This document shows, piece after piece, positions 1 through 7,993 of a DNA stretch of 64,000 nt. Source of the DNA: CALHVX01 sp051027215 (GTDB taxonomy: Bacteria > Pseudomonadota > Gammaproteobacteria > Pseudomonadales > Azotimanducaceae). The stretch spans positions 1-64,000 of the forward strand of contig JBPCXR010000258.1 in assembly GCA_051027215.1 (NCBI GenBank). Direction: 5' to 3'. Each line of letters starts with the position of its first letter. Within the stretch, counting starts at the first letter, position 1. Under the pieces are notes generated by a model that had not been told where the DNA came from, searched no databases, and saw nothing but the letters and a program-made list of their open reading frames with translations. The position numbers were made by a program, and so were the translations under genes.

Positions 1-107
1 CGGCCAATATCCTCCAGAACCCGGTGAGAAGTTAGCTGGGAATAGATGGGGAACACCACAATCACCGCGACTACGAACAGGTGGTCCCAGATAAGCAGGT
101 TTTCCAT
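1..107 (-). CDS. N-terminus of a membrane protein, possibly CPBP-type intramembrane protease (partial)
   Basis: Read on the minus strand, an ATG at 105-107 opens a frame that runs off the left edge after about 35 codons, beginning MENLLIWDHLF. A hydrophobic stretch of some 15 residues follows (VVAVIVVFPIY). N-termini of this sort are common in CPBP (CAAX-like) membrane proteases, but the catalytic motifs lie outside the window, so the family is a guess. It is divergent from the ArsR-type regulator at 182 and shares with it a short AT-rich region containing an inverted repeat, which suggests that the regulator may control it. Confidence 0.45.
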   Translation of the reverse strand, partial: MENLLIWDHLFVVAVIVVFPIYSQLTSHRVLEDIG

Positions 108-111
108 ATTG

Positions 112-127
112 TTCAATTAATATTGAA
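112..127. promoter_or_regulatory. Inverted repeat, candidate operator
   Basis: TTCAAT-TAAT-ATTGAA is a perfect 6 bp dyad with a 4 bp spacer in the AT-rich gap between a leftward membrane-protein gene and a rightward ArsR-type regulator. ArsR-like winged-helix dimers often bind imperfect dyads overlapping their own promoter. That this is the site is inferred from position only. Confidence 0.4.
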
Positions 128-181
128 TAATAAGGTAAATGCTAATATATCGGCTCGAACACCGCAAGCCAGGAGTCGTTC

Positions 182-853
182 ATGCCGAAAAAGTTGAAGA
201 AGCAGCCTGGCGAGCCTAACCGCGATTCAGCGGCCACCGCTGGCAATGCGTTTTCGATCAATAGCATCGACCGCCTCAAGGCCATCGCCAACCCCTTGCG
301 ACAGAAGATTCTGGAGCAGTTCGCCATCGAGCCAACAACAACCAAACAAGTAGCCGAGAAATTGGGGTACCAGGCAACCCGCCTCTACCATCATGTAGCA
401 ATACTGGAACAAGCAGGTCTTATTGAACTCATCAGCACTCGGCAGGTACGCGGCACAACTGAGAAGTATTTCTCCGCCGTTGCGACTCGTATGCGGGTCG
501 ACCCTGACGCATTCGGCGATGCCGGCGCAATTGTGGCCGCCGAACTAGCCGGACGAAGCGTGATCGAGAGCATGTTAGGCAACATTGGCCAGGAGGTCGC
601 AGCCTACATAGGCGAAGTTGCCGATCAGAAGCTCGCCGATCCGGCAGCCAACGTAGCCGAGGAGGAGATTCTATTCGCCCAAGCTGAAATCGAAGCGGAT
701 GACGCAGCGATAGAAGAGCTGCGGAAGAAAATCATGCAGCTGCTGAACGACGTCGAGCGTACAAATGCGTCCAAAGCGGAGAAAGGACAGAGCACGAAGA
801 AGTATCGACTGCTGGTTGGCTGCTACCCCCAAGCAGCAAGCCAGAACAGTTAG
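182..853 (+). CDS. ArsR-type winged-helix transcriptional regulator
   Basis: This is a 223-residue cytosolic DNA-binding protein. Residues about 28-100 form an ArsR-like winged helix: a first helix (IDRLKAIANPLRQKILEQF), a recognition region (TTKQVAEKLGYQATRLYHH) and a wing ending near residue 100. The remaining 120 residues are acidic and predicted helical, longer than in metal-sensing ArsR proteins, and no metal-binding cysteines are present. It belongs with the larger HTH_20/ArsR-like regulators whose ligands are mostly unknown. It is divergent from a membrane-protein gene and sits 45 bp upstream of a glutaredoxin-CcdA fusion, so it may govern either neighbour. The ATG start has only a weak Shine-Dalgarno (CAGGAG) sequence. 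Confidence 0.8.
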   Translation: MPKKLKKQPGEPNRDSAATAGNAFSINSIDRLKAIANPLRQKILEQFAIEPTTTKQVAEKLGYQATRLYHHVAILEQAGLIELISTRQVRGTTEKYFSAVATRMRVDPDAFGDAGAIVAAELAGRSVIESMLGNIGQEVAAYIGEVADQKLADPAANVAEEEILFAQAEIEADDAAIEELRKKIMQLLNDVERTNASKAEKGQSTKKYRLLVGCYPQAASQNS

Positions 854-898
854 TCGAATGCTACCCATGTCGACAACCGGAGTTGCAAGCTGGTAGCT

Positions 899-2056
899 GT
901 GAAATTGATCAGTTCGACTTTCTACACTCCCTTTCGGATCCTCGGCCTATTCGTGGCTCTTTCGCTACCACCGGGGAGCTTCGCCAATGCCACTACAGCG
1001 CCGACGGACATTGCCGCTAATCAAACGAAGCTCATAACCGTTTATGTCCGCAACGACTGCCCACACTGTGCAGACGCCAAAGTCTTTCTCGCAAGCTTAG
1101 TACGGGATGATCCAACGGTGCGGGTGATCTACAAAACCGTAGATCAGGATCAAGTCGCGCGTGACGAATTGATCGAAGTCAGTCGCCGCGCTGGTACTTG
1201 GCCGCCTGGCGTACCTACGTTCGTTCACGGCACCGAGGTACTCGTTGGCTTCGATGACGCTGATCATATTGGCCTGCAACTGCGCGCCCTCATCGACAAT
1301 TCGACGAGATCGCGTGGTTCGGTTGAGACCGAAGCTTTCGGCACGCTCAGTGCATCACGCCTCGGACTGCCGCTGTTCACCTTGGCAATGGGGCTACTCG
1401 ACGGGTTCAATCCATGTGCCATGTGGATACTACTGTTTCTGCTGTCTTTGCTGGCTCGGCTAAAAGATCGCAGGCGCATGGCCTTGGTCGCCGGTACGTT
1501 CGTACTCACCAGCGGTGTGGTGTATTACGCCTTTTTGGCAGCCTGGCTGAATGTCTTTTTATTCGTCGGCATGTCTGATCAATTGCGCATTGGTCTAGCG
1601 ATAGTTGCGCTGGCAATCGGCGTGATCAACGTTAAAGACTTCTTTGCCTGGGGTCGCGGACCCTCTCTTACCATTCCCGAGGACGCAAAGCCGGGACTAT
1701 ACTCACACGTTAGACGCGTTCTGAACGCCCAGGCCCTACCGGCATCGCTCTTCGCCGTGGCCGTGCTGGCAGTTGCAGTCAATTTCGTCGAACTACTCTG
1801 CACGGCGGGCCTTCCCGCAATCTATACCGCCGTACTCACCCAACAACAACTTGGTGGGACGGCATACTACGCCTACCTCGGCCTCTACATTCTTGGCTAT
1901 CTGATTGATGATTCCGTCATGGTGGCAGTTGCGGTGTTTGCCCTCGGCAGTAACAGACTCAGCGAGCGCAGCGGTCGCTACCTAAAGCTGCTCAGTGGGG
2001 CTGTGATGCTCGTACTCGCGCTCGTCATGCTCCTGCGACCCGATTGGTTAAGCTGA
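899..2056 (+). CDS. Glutaredoxin-CcdA (DsbD-like) fusion membrane protein
   Basis: The 385-residue product starts at a GTG. Residues 1-31 look like a signal peptide. Residues about 45-135 form a thioredoxin/glutaredoxin fold with a CPHC redox motif (Cys54, Cys57) and the cis-proline loop GVPTF near 105. About six membrane segments follow (156-382), with FNPCAMW (Cys173) and ELLCTAGLP (Cys301), the paired membrane cysteines expected of CcdA/DsbD electron transporters. It probably moves reducing power from the cytoplasm across the membrane to its own periplasmic glutaredoxin domain. The final acceptor is unknown, and no cytochrome c maturation genes lie nearby. Confidence 0.8.
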   Translation: MKLISSTFYTPFRILGLFVALSLPPGSFANATTAPTDIAANQTKLITVYVRNDCPHCADAKVFLASLVRDDPTVRVIYKTVDQDQVARDELIEVSRRAGTWPPGVPTFVHGTEVLVGFDDADHIGLQLRALIDNSTRSRGSVETEAFGTLSASRLGLPLFTLAMGLLDGFNPCAMWILLFLLSLLARLKDRRRMALVAGTFVLTSGVVYYAFLAAWLNVFLFVGMSDQLRIGLAIVALAIGVINVKDFFAWGRGPSLTIPEDAKPGLYSHVRRVLNAQALPASLFAVAVLAVAVNFVELLCTAGLPAIYTAVLTQQQLGGTAYYAYLGLYILGYLIDDSVMVAVAVFALGSNRLSERSGRYLKLLSGAVMLVLALVMLLRPDWLS

Positions 2057-2075
2057 GATTGCGCTGGGCAGCCGA

Positions 2076-2522
2076 CTAGGCATCAGGTTCCGCTGTTAAT
2101 GGCTGCCAATAGCATTCGATAAGAAACGCAATGAAGGCGCCGGACAGGTATCGCGGGATGTCTATCCACAGAAAGCCAGTGCCTAATAGCAGGCGACCTG
2201 GCAACGTTTCTCGGAGTGAGGTTAACCACGGCAAGGTAGACATTTGCGAGAACTCTACGACGATGCTGATGCACGCGGCCAGGATCGCCACTTTCGCCGG
2301 ATTCAATTGCGGAAAGACTAAGCACAGGCCGAGGTACGCGGCTACGGTCCAAAGAGCATCGCCAAAGTTTGCGGCCACGAACTCCGGCCACGGCAACGCA
2401 TCCACTCTGGTCGCCAATCCTAAAGCGATTGTCGCAGCGAGGGCAACGCATACTCGCAAGCGACTGCGCGGAAATTCAAAAGGCGTTAAACGTAGGGTCG
2501 TTTTCAGCGGTTCAGCTTGCAC
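2076..2522 (-). CDS. DUF2809 family membrane protein
   Basis: This small integral membrane protein of about 148 residues has the DUF2809 layout: a GLATR motif after the first helix, FGDALWTVAAY, a helix ending in VEFSQ, then LRETLPGRLLLGTGF and a final DIPRYLSGAF. Function is unknown for the family. The frame is open further upstream to 2669, which would overlap the next gene's start. A GTG at 2520-2522 gives the usual family length and is preferred, although its ribosome-binding site is weak. It ends 20 bp from, and converges with, the glutaredoxin-CcdA gene. Confidence 0.75.
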   Translation of the reverse strand: MQAEPLKTTLRLTPFEFPRSRLRVCVALAATIALGLATRVDALPWPEFVAANFGDALWTVAAYLGLCLVFPQLNPAKVAILAACISIVVEFSQMSTLPWLTSLRETLPGRLLLGTGFLWIDIPRYLSGAFIAFLIECYWQPLTAEPDA

Positions 2523-2630
2523 AAAAAGAGAATAATGCCTATTGGGTGGTGATACCGCGCCTTTTTCGTGCAATATTGAACTGTAGTAGGCATACGGCCA
2601 GAGCGATCCACACCCCAGGGAGAGGCGCAT

Positions 2631-3821
2631 ATGAGCATCACCACTGAAAACACCGCGCTGAAAGTGCAAGTACCGACCCAGGAGGAACTGGTCGGCCGGG
2701 CTGAAGCGCTGCTACCAGGCCTGCGAGAACGCGCGGCCAAAGTTGAGAATGACCGCCGCCTGTCGGACGAAACTGTGCAGGAATTTCGCGCCGCCGAGTT
2801 CACCAAAATCATGCAGCCGAAGCGGTTTGGCGGTTTCGAACTCGGCATCGATACAGCCGCAGAGTGCATCCGCACCTTGGCCTCCGCATGCGGTTCGAGC
2901 GGCTGGGTCGCCAACCTGTTCATTCTTCACAACTGGCAAGTGAGCTTGTTTCCGATGCAGGCGCAAGAGGAGTACTGGGCGAGCGGCGACGATCAGATCT
3001 GTTCGACCGCGTCCTTCGCACCTCGCAGCCAGATGGAGGAAGTCGAAGGTGGGTACCGCCTGTCTGGTCAATGGAAGTTTTCCAGCGGCTGCGACTTCGC
3101 CAGCTGGTTCATGATCATGAAGCCAAGCCCCACTTGCCTCGATTGGATGATGATTCCCCGTAGCGATGCCACGATCGAAGACGACTGGTTCGTATCTGGC
3201 CTATGTGGCACTGGCAGCAAGGACTTGATTCTCGATAACGTTTTTGTACCCGAGCATCGCCGCGTCTCTATCATGGATTTAGCCACAGGCAACACTCCAG
3301 GTGGCAAGGCTCACGGCATGCCGCTATCGCAATTGCCGTTTGCTTGGGCAGCTGTTTGGGGCATTCCGTCTGCGTTGATCGGCATGGCCACGGGAATGGC
3401 TGAAGCAGTGCGCAAGACGCTGATCGGCAAAAAGGCACTGTTCACCGGTGAACAGCAGGTCGAACGCGTCGCCAATCAAATGAAGCTAACTGAAGCCATA
3501 ACAGATATACATGCCGCAGAGTTGATTATGCGCCATCGACTGGCCGAGATCATGAAGTGGAGCGAGGTCGGCGGCCCACCATCGCCAATCGACGCCCTGG
3601 CATCACAACGAGATGCGGCTTACGTCGCACGGTTGGTTGGCAAAGTGGCCAATACCCTAACGCTCATGGCTGGAGCAACATCCACCTATCTGGCGAATCC
3701 TATTCAACGCTTCCAACGCGACATCAATTCTGGCATCACCCACGTTTCGCTGGTATGGGAAGAGGCTGCGGAAAACTACGGTCGCGCTTTGTGGGAACTT
3801 CCTCCAAAAATGCCGGGTTAG
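2631..3821 (+). CDS. Acyl-CoA dehydrogenase-fold flavin monooxygenase (group D, HsaA/HpaB-like)
   Basis: The 396-residue product has the acyl-CoA dehydrogenase fold as found in two-component flavin monooxygenases. Features are the helical N-terminus (EFRAAEFTKIMQPKRFGG), LASACGSSGWVANL, the beta-domain segment YRLSGQWKFSSGCDFASW, GLCGTGSKDLILDNVFVP and a helical C-terminal domain. Members such as HsaA and the C2 component of hydroxyphenylacetate hydroxylase ortho-hydroxylate phenols using reduced flavin from a separate reductase. No flavin reductase and no aromatic or steroid catabolic genes are adjacent, so the substrate cannot be named. The start has a good ribosome-binding site (AGGGAGAGG). 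Its stop overlaps the opposite gene by 4 bp. Confidence 0.8.
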   Translation: MSITTENTALKVQVPTQEELVGRAEALLPGLRERAAKVENDRRLSDETVQEFRAAEFTKIMQPKRFGGFELGIDTAAECIRTLASACGSSGWVANLFILHNWQVSLFPMQAQEEYWASGDDQICSTASFAPRSQMEEVEGGYRLSGQWKFSSGCDFASWFMIMKPSPTCLDWMMIPRSDATIEDDWFVSGLCGTGSKDLILDNVFVPEHRRVSIMDLATGNTPGGKAHGMPLSQLPFAWAAVWGIPSALIGMATGMAEAVRKTLIGKKALFTGEQQVERVANQMKLTEAITDIHAAELIMRHRLAEIMKWSEVGGPPSPIDALASQRDAAYVARLVGKVANTLTLMAGATSTYLANPIQRFQRDINSGITHVSLVWEEAAENYGRALWELPPKMPG

Positions 3822-4609
3822 ACGCTGGCGCCGCGCTTCTTTTTCGAAATGTCAGCGTGTAGCCAAGCTAGGGCGTCTACCCGCTCCATAGCGATGGAGT
3901 AACCCTGGTCGTACAATCTCGTCAGGGTTTCTCGGAGTTCATCCCGCGCTGGCACGCCACTGTATACACCGTGCTCAAAATGGATGATCGACGGCCTGCA
4001 CCGAGCAAAATCCAGTCCGGCGAGAATCTTCATGTCATGGCCTTCGGTATCGATCTGAAGCAAGTCTAGATGATCGACGTTTTCCTGTTCTAACAAGTTC
4101 GGCAGTGAGATGGCAGGGACCTCGAGGGAAACTATGTCGTCTGCGCCTATGCCGGTGTGAGAATGGGTAAACTCATGACGCTCTCGGCTGAGTGAGGCAA
4201 TGCCAGACTTACTGCTACTGCGCGAAGGGTCCGGGCGATACAAGGTCACTCGCTCCAATTCCTCGTGAACCGCCAGGTTCAACTTGCGGATCTGCGGATG
4301 CCGACGGTAGGTGTGACAAAGCCGCTCGAACACATCGGGCAGCGGCTCAACCACGATTCCTGCTAGACGATTCGCAGAAACGAAGGCATTAATCGGATCA
4401 TGGGAGAAACCATCGTTGGCGCCAATCTGCAGAAAGAAGAATTCCCCTCCTGAGCGCTTTACCTCAGCCAGGCGCCGCACCATCAAAGCGTCCAGACTTT
4501 GACTTTTTACCGTGCGCTCAACAACGATACCCATCCGCGCAAGCGAAATTCCCGCACGGCGAGTCACCAGTTGACGATATCGTTTAAAGCTCTCGGCAAG
4601 ATCAGCCAT
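3818..4609 (-). CDS. FkbM family SAM-dependent methyltransferase
   Basis: This is a class I methyltransferase of about 263 residues. The SAM-binding strand and loop are at FLQIGANDGFSHDP (residues about 59-72), followed by IVVEPLPDVFERL and the late FkbM signature LLQIDTEGHDMKIL. FkbM proteins O-methylate sugars, polyketides or lipids, and nothing nearby tells which. An ATG at 4607-4609 was chosen. An upstream TTG at 4655-4657 preceded by GGGGGA would add 16 partly hydrophobic residues and is a real alternative. It converges with the flavin monooxygenase. Confidence 0.8.
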   Translation of the reverse strand: MADLAESFKRYRQLVTRRAGISLARMGIVVERTVKSQSLDALMVRRLAEVKRSGGEFFFLQIGANDGFSHDPINAFVSANRLAGIVVEPLPDVFERLCHTYRRHPQIRKLNLAVHEELERVTLYRPDPSRSSSKSGIASLSRERHEFTHSHTGIGADDIVSLEVPAISLPNLLEQENVDHLDLLQIDTEGHDMKILAGLDFARCRPSIIHFEHGVYSGVPARDELRETLTRLYDQGYSIAMERVDALAWLHADISKKKRGASV

Positions 4610-4761
4610 GCGCAAGAAAATATCCAAGCAAGAGAGAACGAGGATTAAACCCTGCAAGGATTCCCCCGTCCAGTTTTAGGCGTTTCTGGTATCGTCTCGC
4701 CCTCAACAACACAGCAGATCGTATTTTCAATTTGGCTGCTTGCTTAATCGGGAATGACTTG

Positions 4762-5220
4762 ATGAAACTACGCACAGCGACCACCTTGGATTTCGACGAA
4801 GTCATGAAGCTGTATCGTCAGTTGCAACCGAATGACCCAGTACTGACGAATGGTAAGGATCGAGCCACTTTCAATCTGATACTCGATGATGATCGGCTGC
4901 AGCTATACGTCGTAGAGGGCGACTCGGGCAAACTCACTTCAAGCTGTTACTTGAACATCATCCCCAACATCACGCGCTCTGCTAGCCCCTATGGCGTCAT
5001 CGAGAACGTCATCACAGAGGCAAGCCTTCGTGGCAACGGTCTTGGAAAACGAGTCGTGCATCATGCCCTGGATGCCGCCTGGTCGGCCGGCTGTTACAAA
5101 GTAATGCTCCAAACAGGATCAAACAGAGAGTCTACCCATGCATTCTATAGAGCCTGTGGATTTTCAGGTGACGACAAACAGGCCTTTGTCGCATGGCGTC
5201 CAGGTTGGACGCGGCCTTAA
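4762..5220 (+). CDS. GNAT family N-acetyltransferase
   Basis: The 152-residue product is a single GNAT domain. The acetyl-CoA pyrophosphate loop is seen as RGNGLGKRVV, preceded by the strand YGVIENVITE and followed by a helix and the late motif STHAFYRACGF. The substrate is unknown. The ATG at 4762 is preceded by GGGA nine bases upstream. An in-frame TTG at 4732 is less likely. It opens the run of small stand-alone enzymes that extends to about 15 kb. Confidence 0.8.
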   Translation: MKLRTATTLDFDEVMKLYRQLQPNDPVLTNGKDRATFNLILDDDRLQLYVVEGDSGKLTSSCYLNIIPNITRSASPYGVIENVITEASLRGNGLGKRVVHHALDAAWSAGCYKVMLQTGSNRESTHAFYRACGFSGDDKQAFVAWRPGWTRP

Positions 5221-5276
5221 ACGCACGATGCTGAACTCTAGAGCCGGCCAGGCCCACCAGTTTGTTGGAGGTCAAT

Positions 5277-5687
5277 ATGGTTACTGACATGATCACGGCG
5301 GTCTATACAGATGACCTTGAGCGCTCAAAACGATTCTATGTCGAACTTCTCGATCTCGAGGTCATCTTCGATAGCGACTGGGCGGTCCAGCTTTCCTCTC
5401 CGGCGAACGACTCTGTGAATCTGACACTGCAGCCGCGCTCCCACGAGCTTATTCCTCAAGAGTTCCGCAAGGCCCCACAGGGGTTCAGCATTGCCTTCGT
5501 GGTCCCGGACTGCGATCAGATTTATCAGCGGGCCCTTTCTATGGGGCTCACTATTGTGATGGCGCCCAGAAATGAAGAATACGGTCAGCGCCGCTTCCTA
5601 ACGGTAGATCCCAGCGGCGTGTTGCTCGACATCAGCGCCGACTGTGAGCCGTCTGAAGCGTTCATGCAGAAGTACATGTCCTTGTAG
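5277..5687 (+). CDS. VOC (glyoxalase/bleomycin-resistance fold) family protein
   Basis: A 136-residue protein with two beta-alpha-beta-beta-beta halves of the vicinal oxygen chelate fold: TAVYTDDLERSKRFYVELLDL at the start and DPSGVLLDISAD near the end. The first-half metal ligand position is not an obvious His, so enzymatic activity is uncertain and a ligand-binding role is possible. The start follows an excellent ribosome-binding site (GGAGGTCAAT-ATG). Confidence 0.75.
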   Translation: MVTDMITAVYTDDLERSKRFYVELLDLEVIFDSDWAVQLSSPANDSVNLTLQPRSHELIPQEFRKAPQGFSIAFVVPDCDQIYQRALSMGLTIVMAPRNEEYGQRRFLTVDPSGVLLDISADCEPSEAFMQKYMSL

Positions 5688-5817
5688 TTGAGCACCTTTC
5701 GGGCTATACAATCGCGCAAAGCGTTGTGGCGGTTCGCACCAACTCCTCCCACCGTTTATAGCCATTCGTGCGGTTTTCGCCACCCATCACTACTAAACAC
5801 CGGCCAGGAATATCGAC

Positions 5818-6108
5818 ATGTGTCGTAACATTAAGACGCTCCATAACTTCGAGCCTCCCGCTACAGTGTCAGAAGTGGACGCCGCAGCTTTACAGTTCGT
5901 AAGAAAAATAAGCGGGTCAACACATCCATCTAAGGTGAACGAAACTGCCTTTAATGCTGCGGTTGCAGAAGTGTCGCAATCTGTACAAAAGCTGTTGGAC
6001 TCATTGGTTTCCAGGTCGCCAGCAAAAAACCGCGAGGCCGAAGCCGAAAAGGCGCGCGCTCGCGCAGCGAAACGGTTTGGTCCGGCAACAGATCAAACGG
6101 TCGGCTGA
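5818..6108 (+). CDS. DUF2277 family protein
   Basis: This 96-residue soluble protein opens MCRNIKTLHNFEPPAT, the hallmark of DUF2277, with the invariant second-position Cys and the later ALQFVRKISGST. The C-terminus is rich in charged Lys/Arg/Glu. Function is unknown in all members. They are usually single genes in proteobacteria and actinobacteria. The gene follows a 130 bp gap and is preceded by CAGGAATATCGAC. Confidence 0.85.
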   Translation: MCRNIKTLHNFEPPATVSEVDAAALQFVRKISGSTHPSKVNETAFNAAVAEVSQSVQKLLDSLVSRSPAKNREAEAEKARARAAKRFGPATDQTVG

Positions 6109-6208
6109 TGCGGTAGCGTATACTGCTATGTCGGGGTAGATGTAAGGCCCTATAGGACTCAAGATTGCATGCCGCCGCCACCAAGCAGCTGAGCATCTAG
6201 GGTGAGAT

Positions 6209-6472
6209 ATGCCAAGCGTCAATTGGTCAGAGTTCGAAAAATCGCAGCCCGAGCTGTCCAAGGTCGGCGCAGGTCTCATAAACCAGTATGGAATTGGCCT
6301 GGGCTTCATTGCCACAGTCAGAAAAGATGGTGGGCCTCGGCTACATCCGTGTTGCCCAATCATTCACAACGGTGGCCTGTACGTGTTCATTATGGGAGCT
6401 TCACCCAAACGCTTCGCCGGTGTACACAAAATGGCAAGTTGGCGAATAGCCGAGCCTGAAGGTGGCCTTTAG
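6209..6472 (+). pseudogene. Truncated pyridoxamine 5'-phosphate oxidase-like protein
   Basis: The first 70 residues (WSEFEKSQPELSKVGAGL, then FIATVRKDGGPRLHP and GGLYVFI) match the N-terminal half of the flavin-binding split beta-barrel PNPOx-like family. After ASPKR the frame turns into low-similarity sequence and stops at residue 87, whereas relatives run to roughly 150. The next frame over continues with CTQNGKLANS, which suggests a frameshift after the SPKR motif followed by loss of the second half. The ribosome-binding site AGGGTGAG is intact. It is probably a decaying gene. A functional short form cannot be excluded. Confidence 0.6.
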
Positions 6473-6474
6473 CA

Positions 6475-6699
6475 ATGGAAAATGAAAGCCTCGTTCTCGA
6501 TCTTCTCGAATGGATTGGCCCTGACGCAAAACCCTACGCTGAGGTTATGGCTGCGTGGCGTACTTCTTGCCCGAGGCTCGCGATTTGGGAAGACTCCTTA
6601 GAAGCGCGATACGTCGCTGTGATCCATCAACGAGTTTCCGTTACACCAGCAGGTACGGCCTTTCTGCATTCACGGCGTCTTCCACCAAGCGCTGCCTGA
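6475..6699 (+). CDS. Conserved small protein of unknown function
   Basis: A 74-residue soluble protein with a Trp-rich core: LLEWIGPDAKPYAEVM, then AWRTSCPRLAIWEDS and a basic tail. I recognise this as a recurring small family in proteobacteria, but no function is known to me. It starts two bases after the stop of the PNPOx-like remnant, so the two were probably co-transcribed. Confidence 0.6.
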   Translation: MENESLVLDLLEWIGPDAKPYAEVMAAWRTSCPRLAIWEDSLEARYVAVIHQRVSVTPAGTAFLHSRRLPPSAA

Positions 6700-6702
6700 C
6701 TC

Positions 6703-7029
6703 ATGCAGTCCCAAATTTTGGTCAAACGAATCTCAGGCGGTACTACGTTTAAACTGATTTTCATCGGCTTTCTTGTGTTCCACGTATCCAGCACCCTGCT
6801 CGTAGCCGCACTCGTTTTACTGGGAATTCTGCCGCTCGAAGCCACCGACTCTGCAGAAACCGTTTCCCCGTTACTCGCGGTAATCGCCTATCTATTGATA
6901 GGAATGATCTTCTCCCCGATCTGGGTGGGTGCGCTATGGCTCTCGATCTGGCCTGGGGTATGGCTATACTCGCTGATCCGCCCAGTAAATCTGGGGTACA
7001 TTCCCGCCGTTGAAAAAAGCAATAGCTAG
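6703..7029 (+). CDS. Small membrane protein, unknown function
   Basis: A 108-residue protein with three predicted membrane helices: IFIGFLVFHVSSTLLVAALVL, a second around LLAVIAYLLIGMIF and a third around WLSIWPGVWLYSL. It begins four bases after the preceding stop codon, which suggests translational coupling. No family was recognised. Confidence 0.55.
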   Translation: MQSQILVKRISGGTTFKLIFIGFLVFHVSSTLLVAALVLLGILPLEATDSAETVSPLLAVIAYLLIGMIFSPIWVGALWLSIWPGVWLYSLIRPVNLGYIPAVEKSNS

Positions 7030-7036
7030 AGTCGAT

Positions 7037-7543
7037 ATGAAAGGACTTACCATCAGGCCCGAATCACCCACTGATTTTGCCGCCATTCGAGAGCTTACGC
7101 TCCGCGCCTTCTCGGGTATGCCCTACTCCGATGGGGATGAACACGAACTCATCGACGAGTTAAGAGCCAGAAAAGCGCTTTCCATTTCTCTTGTTGCTGA
7201 GCGGGACGGCTTAGTTGTGGGCCATATCGCTTTTTCTCCAGCGTATCCAGAAGATGGAACGCCTGGATGGTATGCCCTCGGGCCTGTCTCGGTGCTACCG
7301 AAAGATCAATTGCAGGGCATCGGCACTGCGCTAATTAACACAGGGCTCACCTCACTCAAGGATTTCGCTGGCATAGGCTGCATCCTAACAGGCAATCCAG
7401 ACTACTATCGTCGGTTCGGATTTAGCTTGTCCCCAGATAACGTACCTCCCGGAGAATCAGAAGAGTATTTCATGGTCAACACGCTTGGATCCGTAACACC
7501 TACGGGGCCGATCCGCTTTCATGGCGCATTTCATGGCGGGTGA
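7037..7543 (+). CDS. GNAT family N-acetyltransferase (YhbS-like)
   Basis: The 168-residue product resembles YhbS-type acetyltransferases. It has IRPESPTDFAAIRELTLRAF at the N-terminus, VGHIAFSPAY, GPVSVLPKDQLQGIGTALI (acetyl-CoA loop Q-x-x-G-I-G) and PDYYRRFGFS. The catalytic target is unknown. The ATG at 7037 was chosen over an upstream TTG at 7010 that would overlap the previous gene. The end overlaps the following gene. Confidence 0.8.
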   Translation: MKGLTIRPESPTDFAAIRELTLRAFSGMPYSDGDEHELIDELRARKALSISLVAERDGLVVGHIAFSPAYPEDGTPGWYALGPVSVLPKDQLQGIGTALINTGLTSLKDFAGIGCILTGNPDYYRRFGFSLSPDNVPPGESEEYFMVNTLGSVTPTGPIRFHGAFHGG

Positions 7544-7931
7544 AAAGCACCTAGACAGGCTGCTGTCTGTCATGTCCCCAACCCTGAGCCCAGAGGAGTT
7601 CGTATTTTGCTCCTACAAAGACGCAAGTTACGGTGACCACAGGGATTTAGCCCCCATTGCCTCAATCTCAGAACGTGAAGGCCTAACGCTCGTCATCACA
7701 AGGGCGAGTGCGGATGAGCAGAAGATCGAGTATGAGTCCGTGTTCAAGCGTATATCGCTCAACGTTCACTCCAGCCTGGACGCAGTTGGGTTAACGGCGG
7801 CGTTCTCGAGCAAACTTGCCAGTCACGGAATAAGCGCGAACGTCATTGCCGGCTATTTTCATGACCACATTTTCGTTCAGTCTGAACAAGCGGAAGCAGC
7901 GGTTGCAGCACTCAATGAGTTTTCTGGCTAG
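7533..7931 (+). CDS. ACT domain protein (ACT_3/DUF2241-like)
   Basis: About 132 residues. The N-terminus reads MAGEKHLDRLLSVMSPTLSP, then EFVFCSYK, the loop typical of the DUF2241/ACT_3 family. A second ACT-like half has KRISLNVHSSLDAVGLTAAF and HDHIFVQSEQAEAAVAAL. ACT modules bind small ligands such as amino acids. Here there is no attached enzyme. The start lies inside the end of the upstream GNAT gene, so the pair is translationally linked. An ATG at 7521 is an alternative start. Confidence 0.75.
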   Translation: MAGEKHLDRLLSVMSPTLSPEEFVFCSYKDASYGDHRDLAPIASISEREGLTLVITRASADEQKIEYESVFKRISLNVHSSLDAVGLTAAFSSKLASHGISANVIAGYFHDHIFVQSEQAEAAVAALNEFSG

Positions 7932-7993
7932 CAAGCGCGTTTGTGTTAAAACGAGCGAACAAACAAACGTCCAGCGATTCCTGAGCTCATAAG

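Noticed and set aside
7938..7969. CGTTTGT...ACAAACG inverted repeat in the gap before the membrane protein at 7994
   Set aside because: Stem of 7 bp with an 18 nt loop, no T-run and no second copy. It could be chance in an A/C-rich gap, so it is neither a terminator nor an attC.
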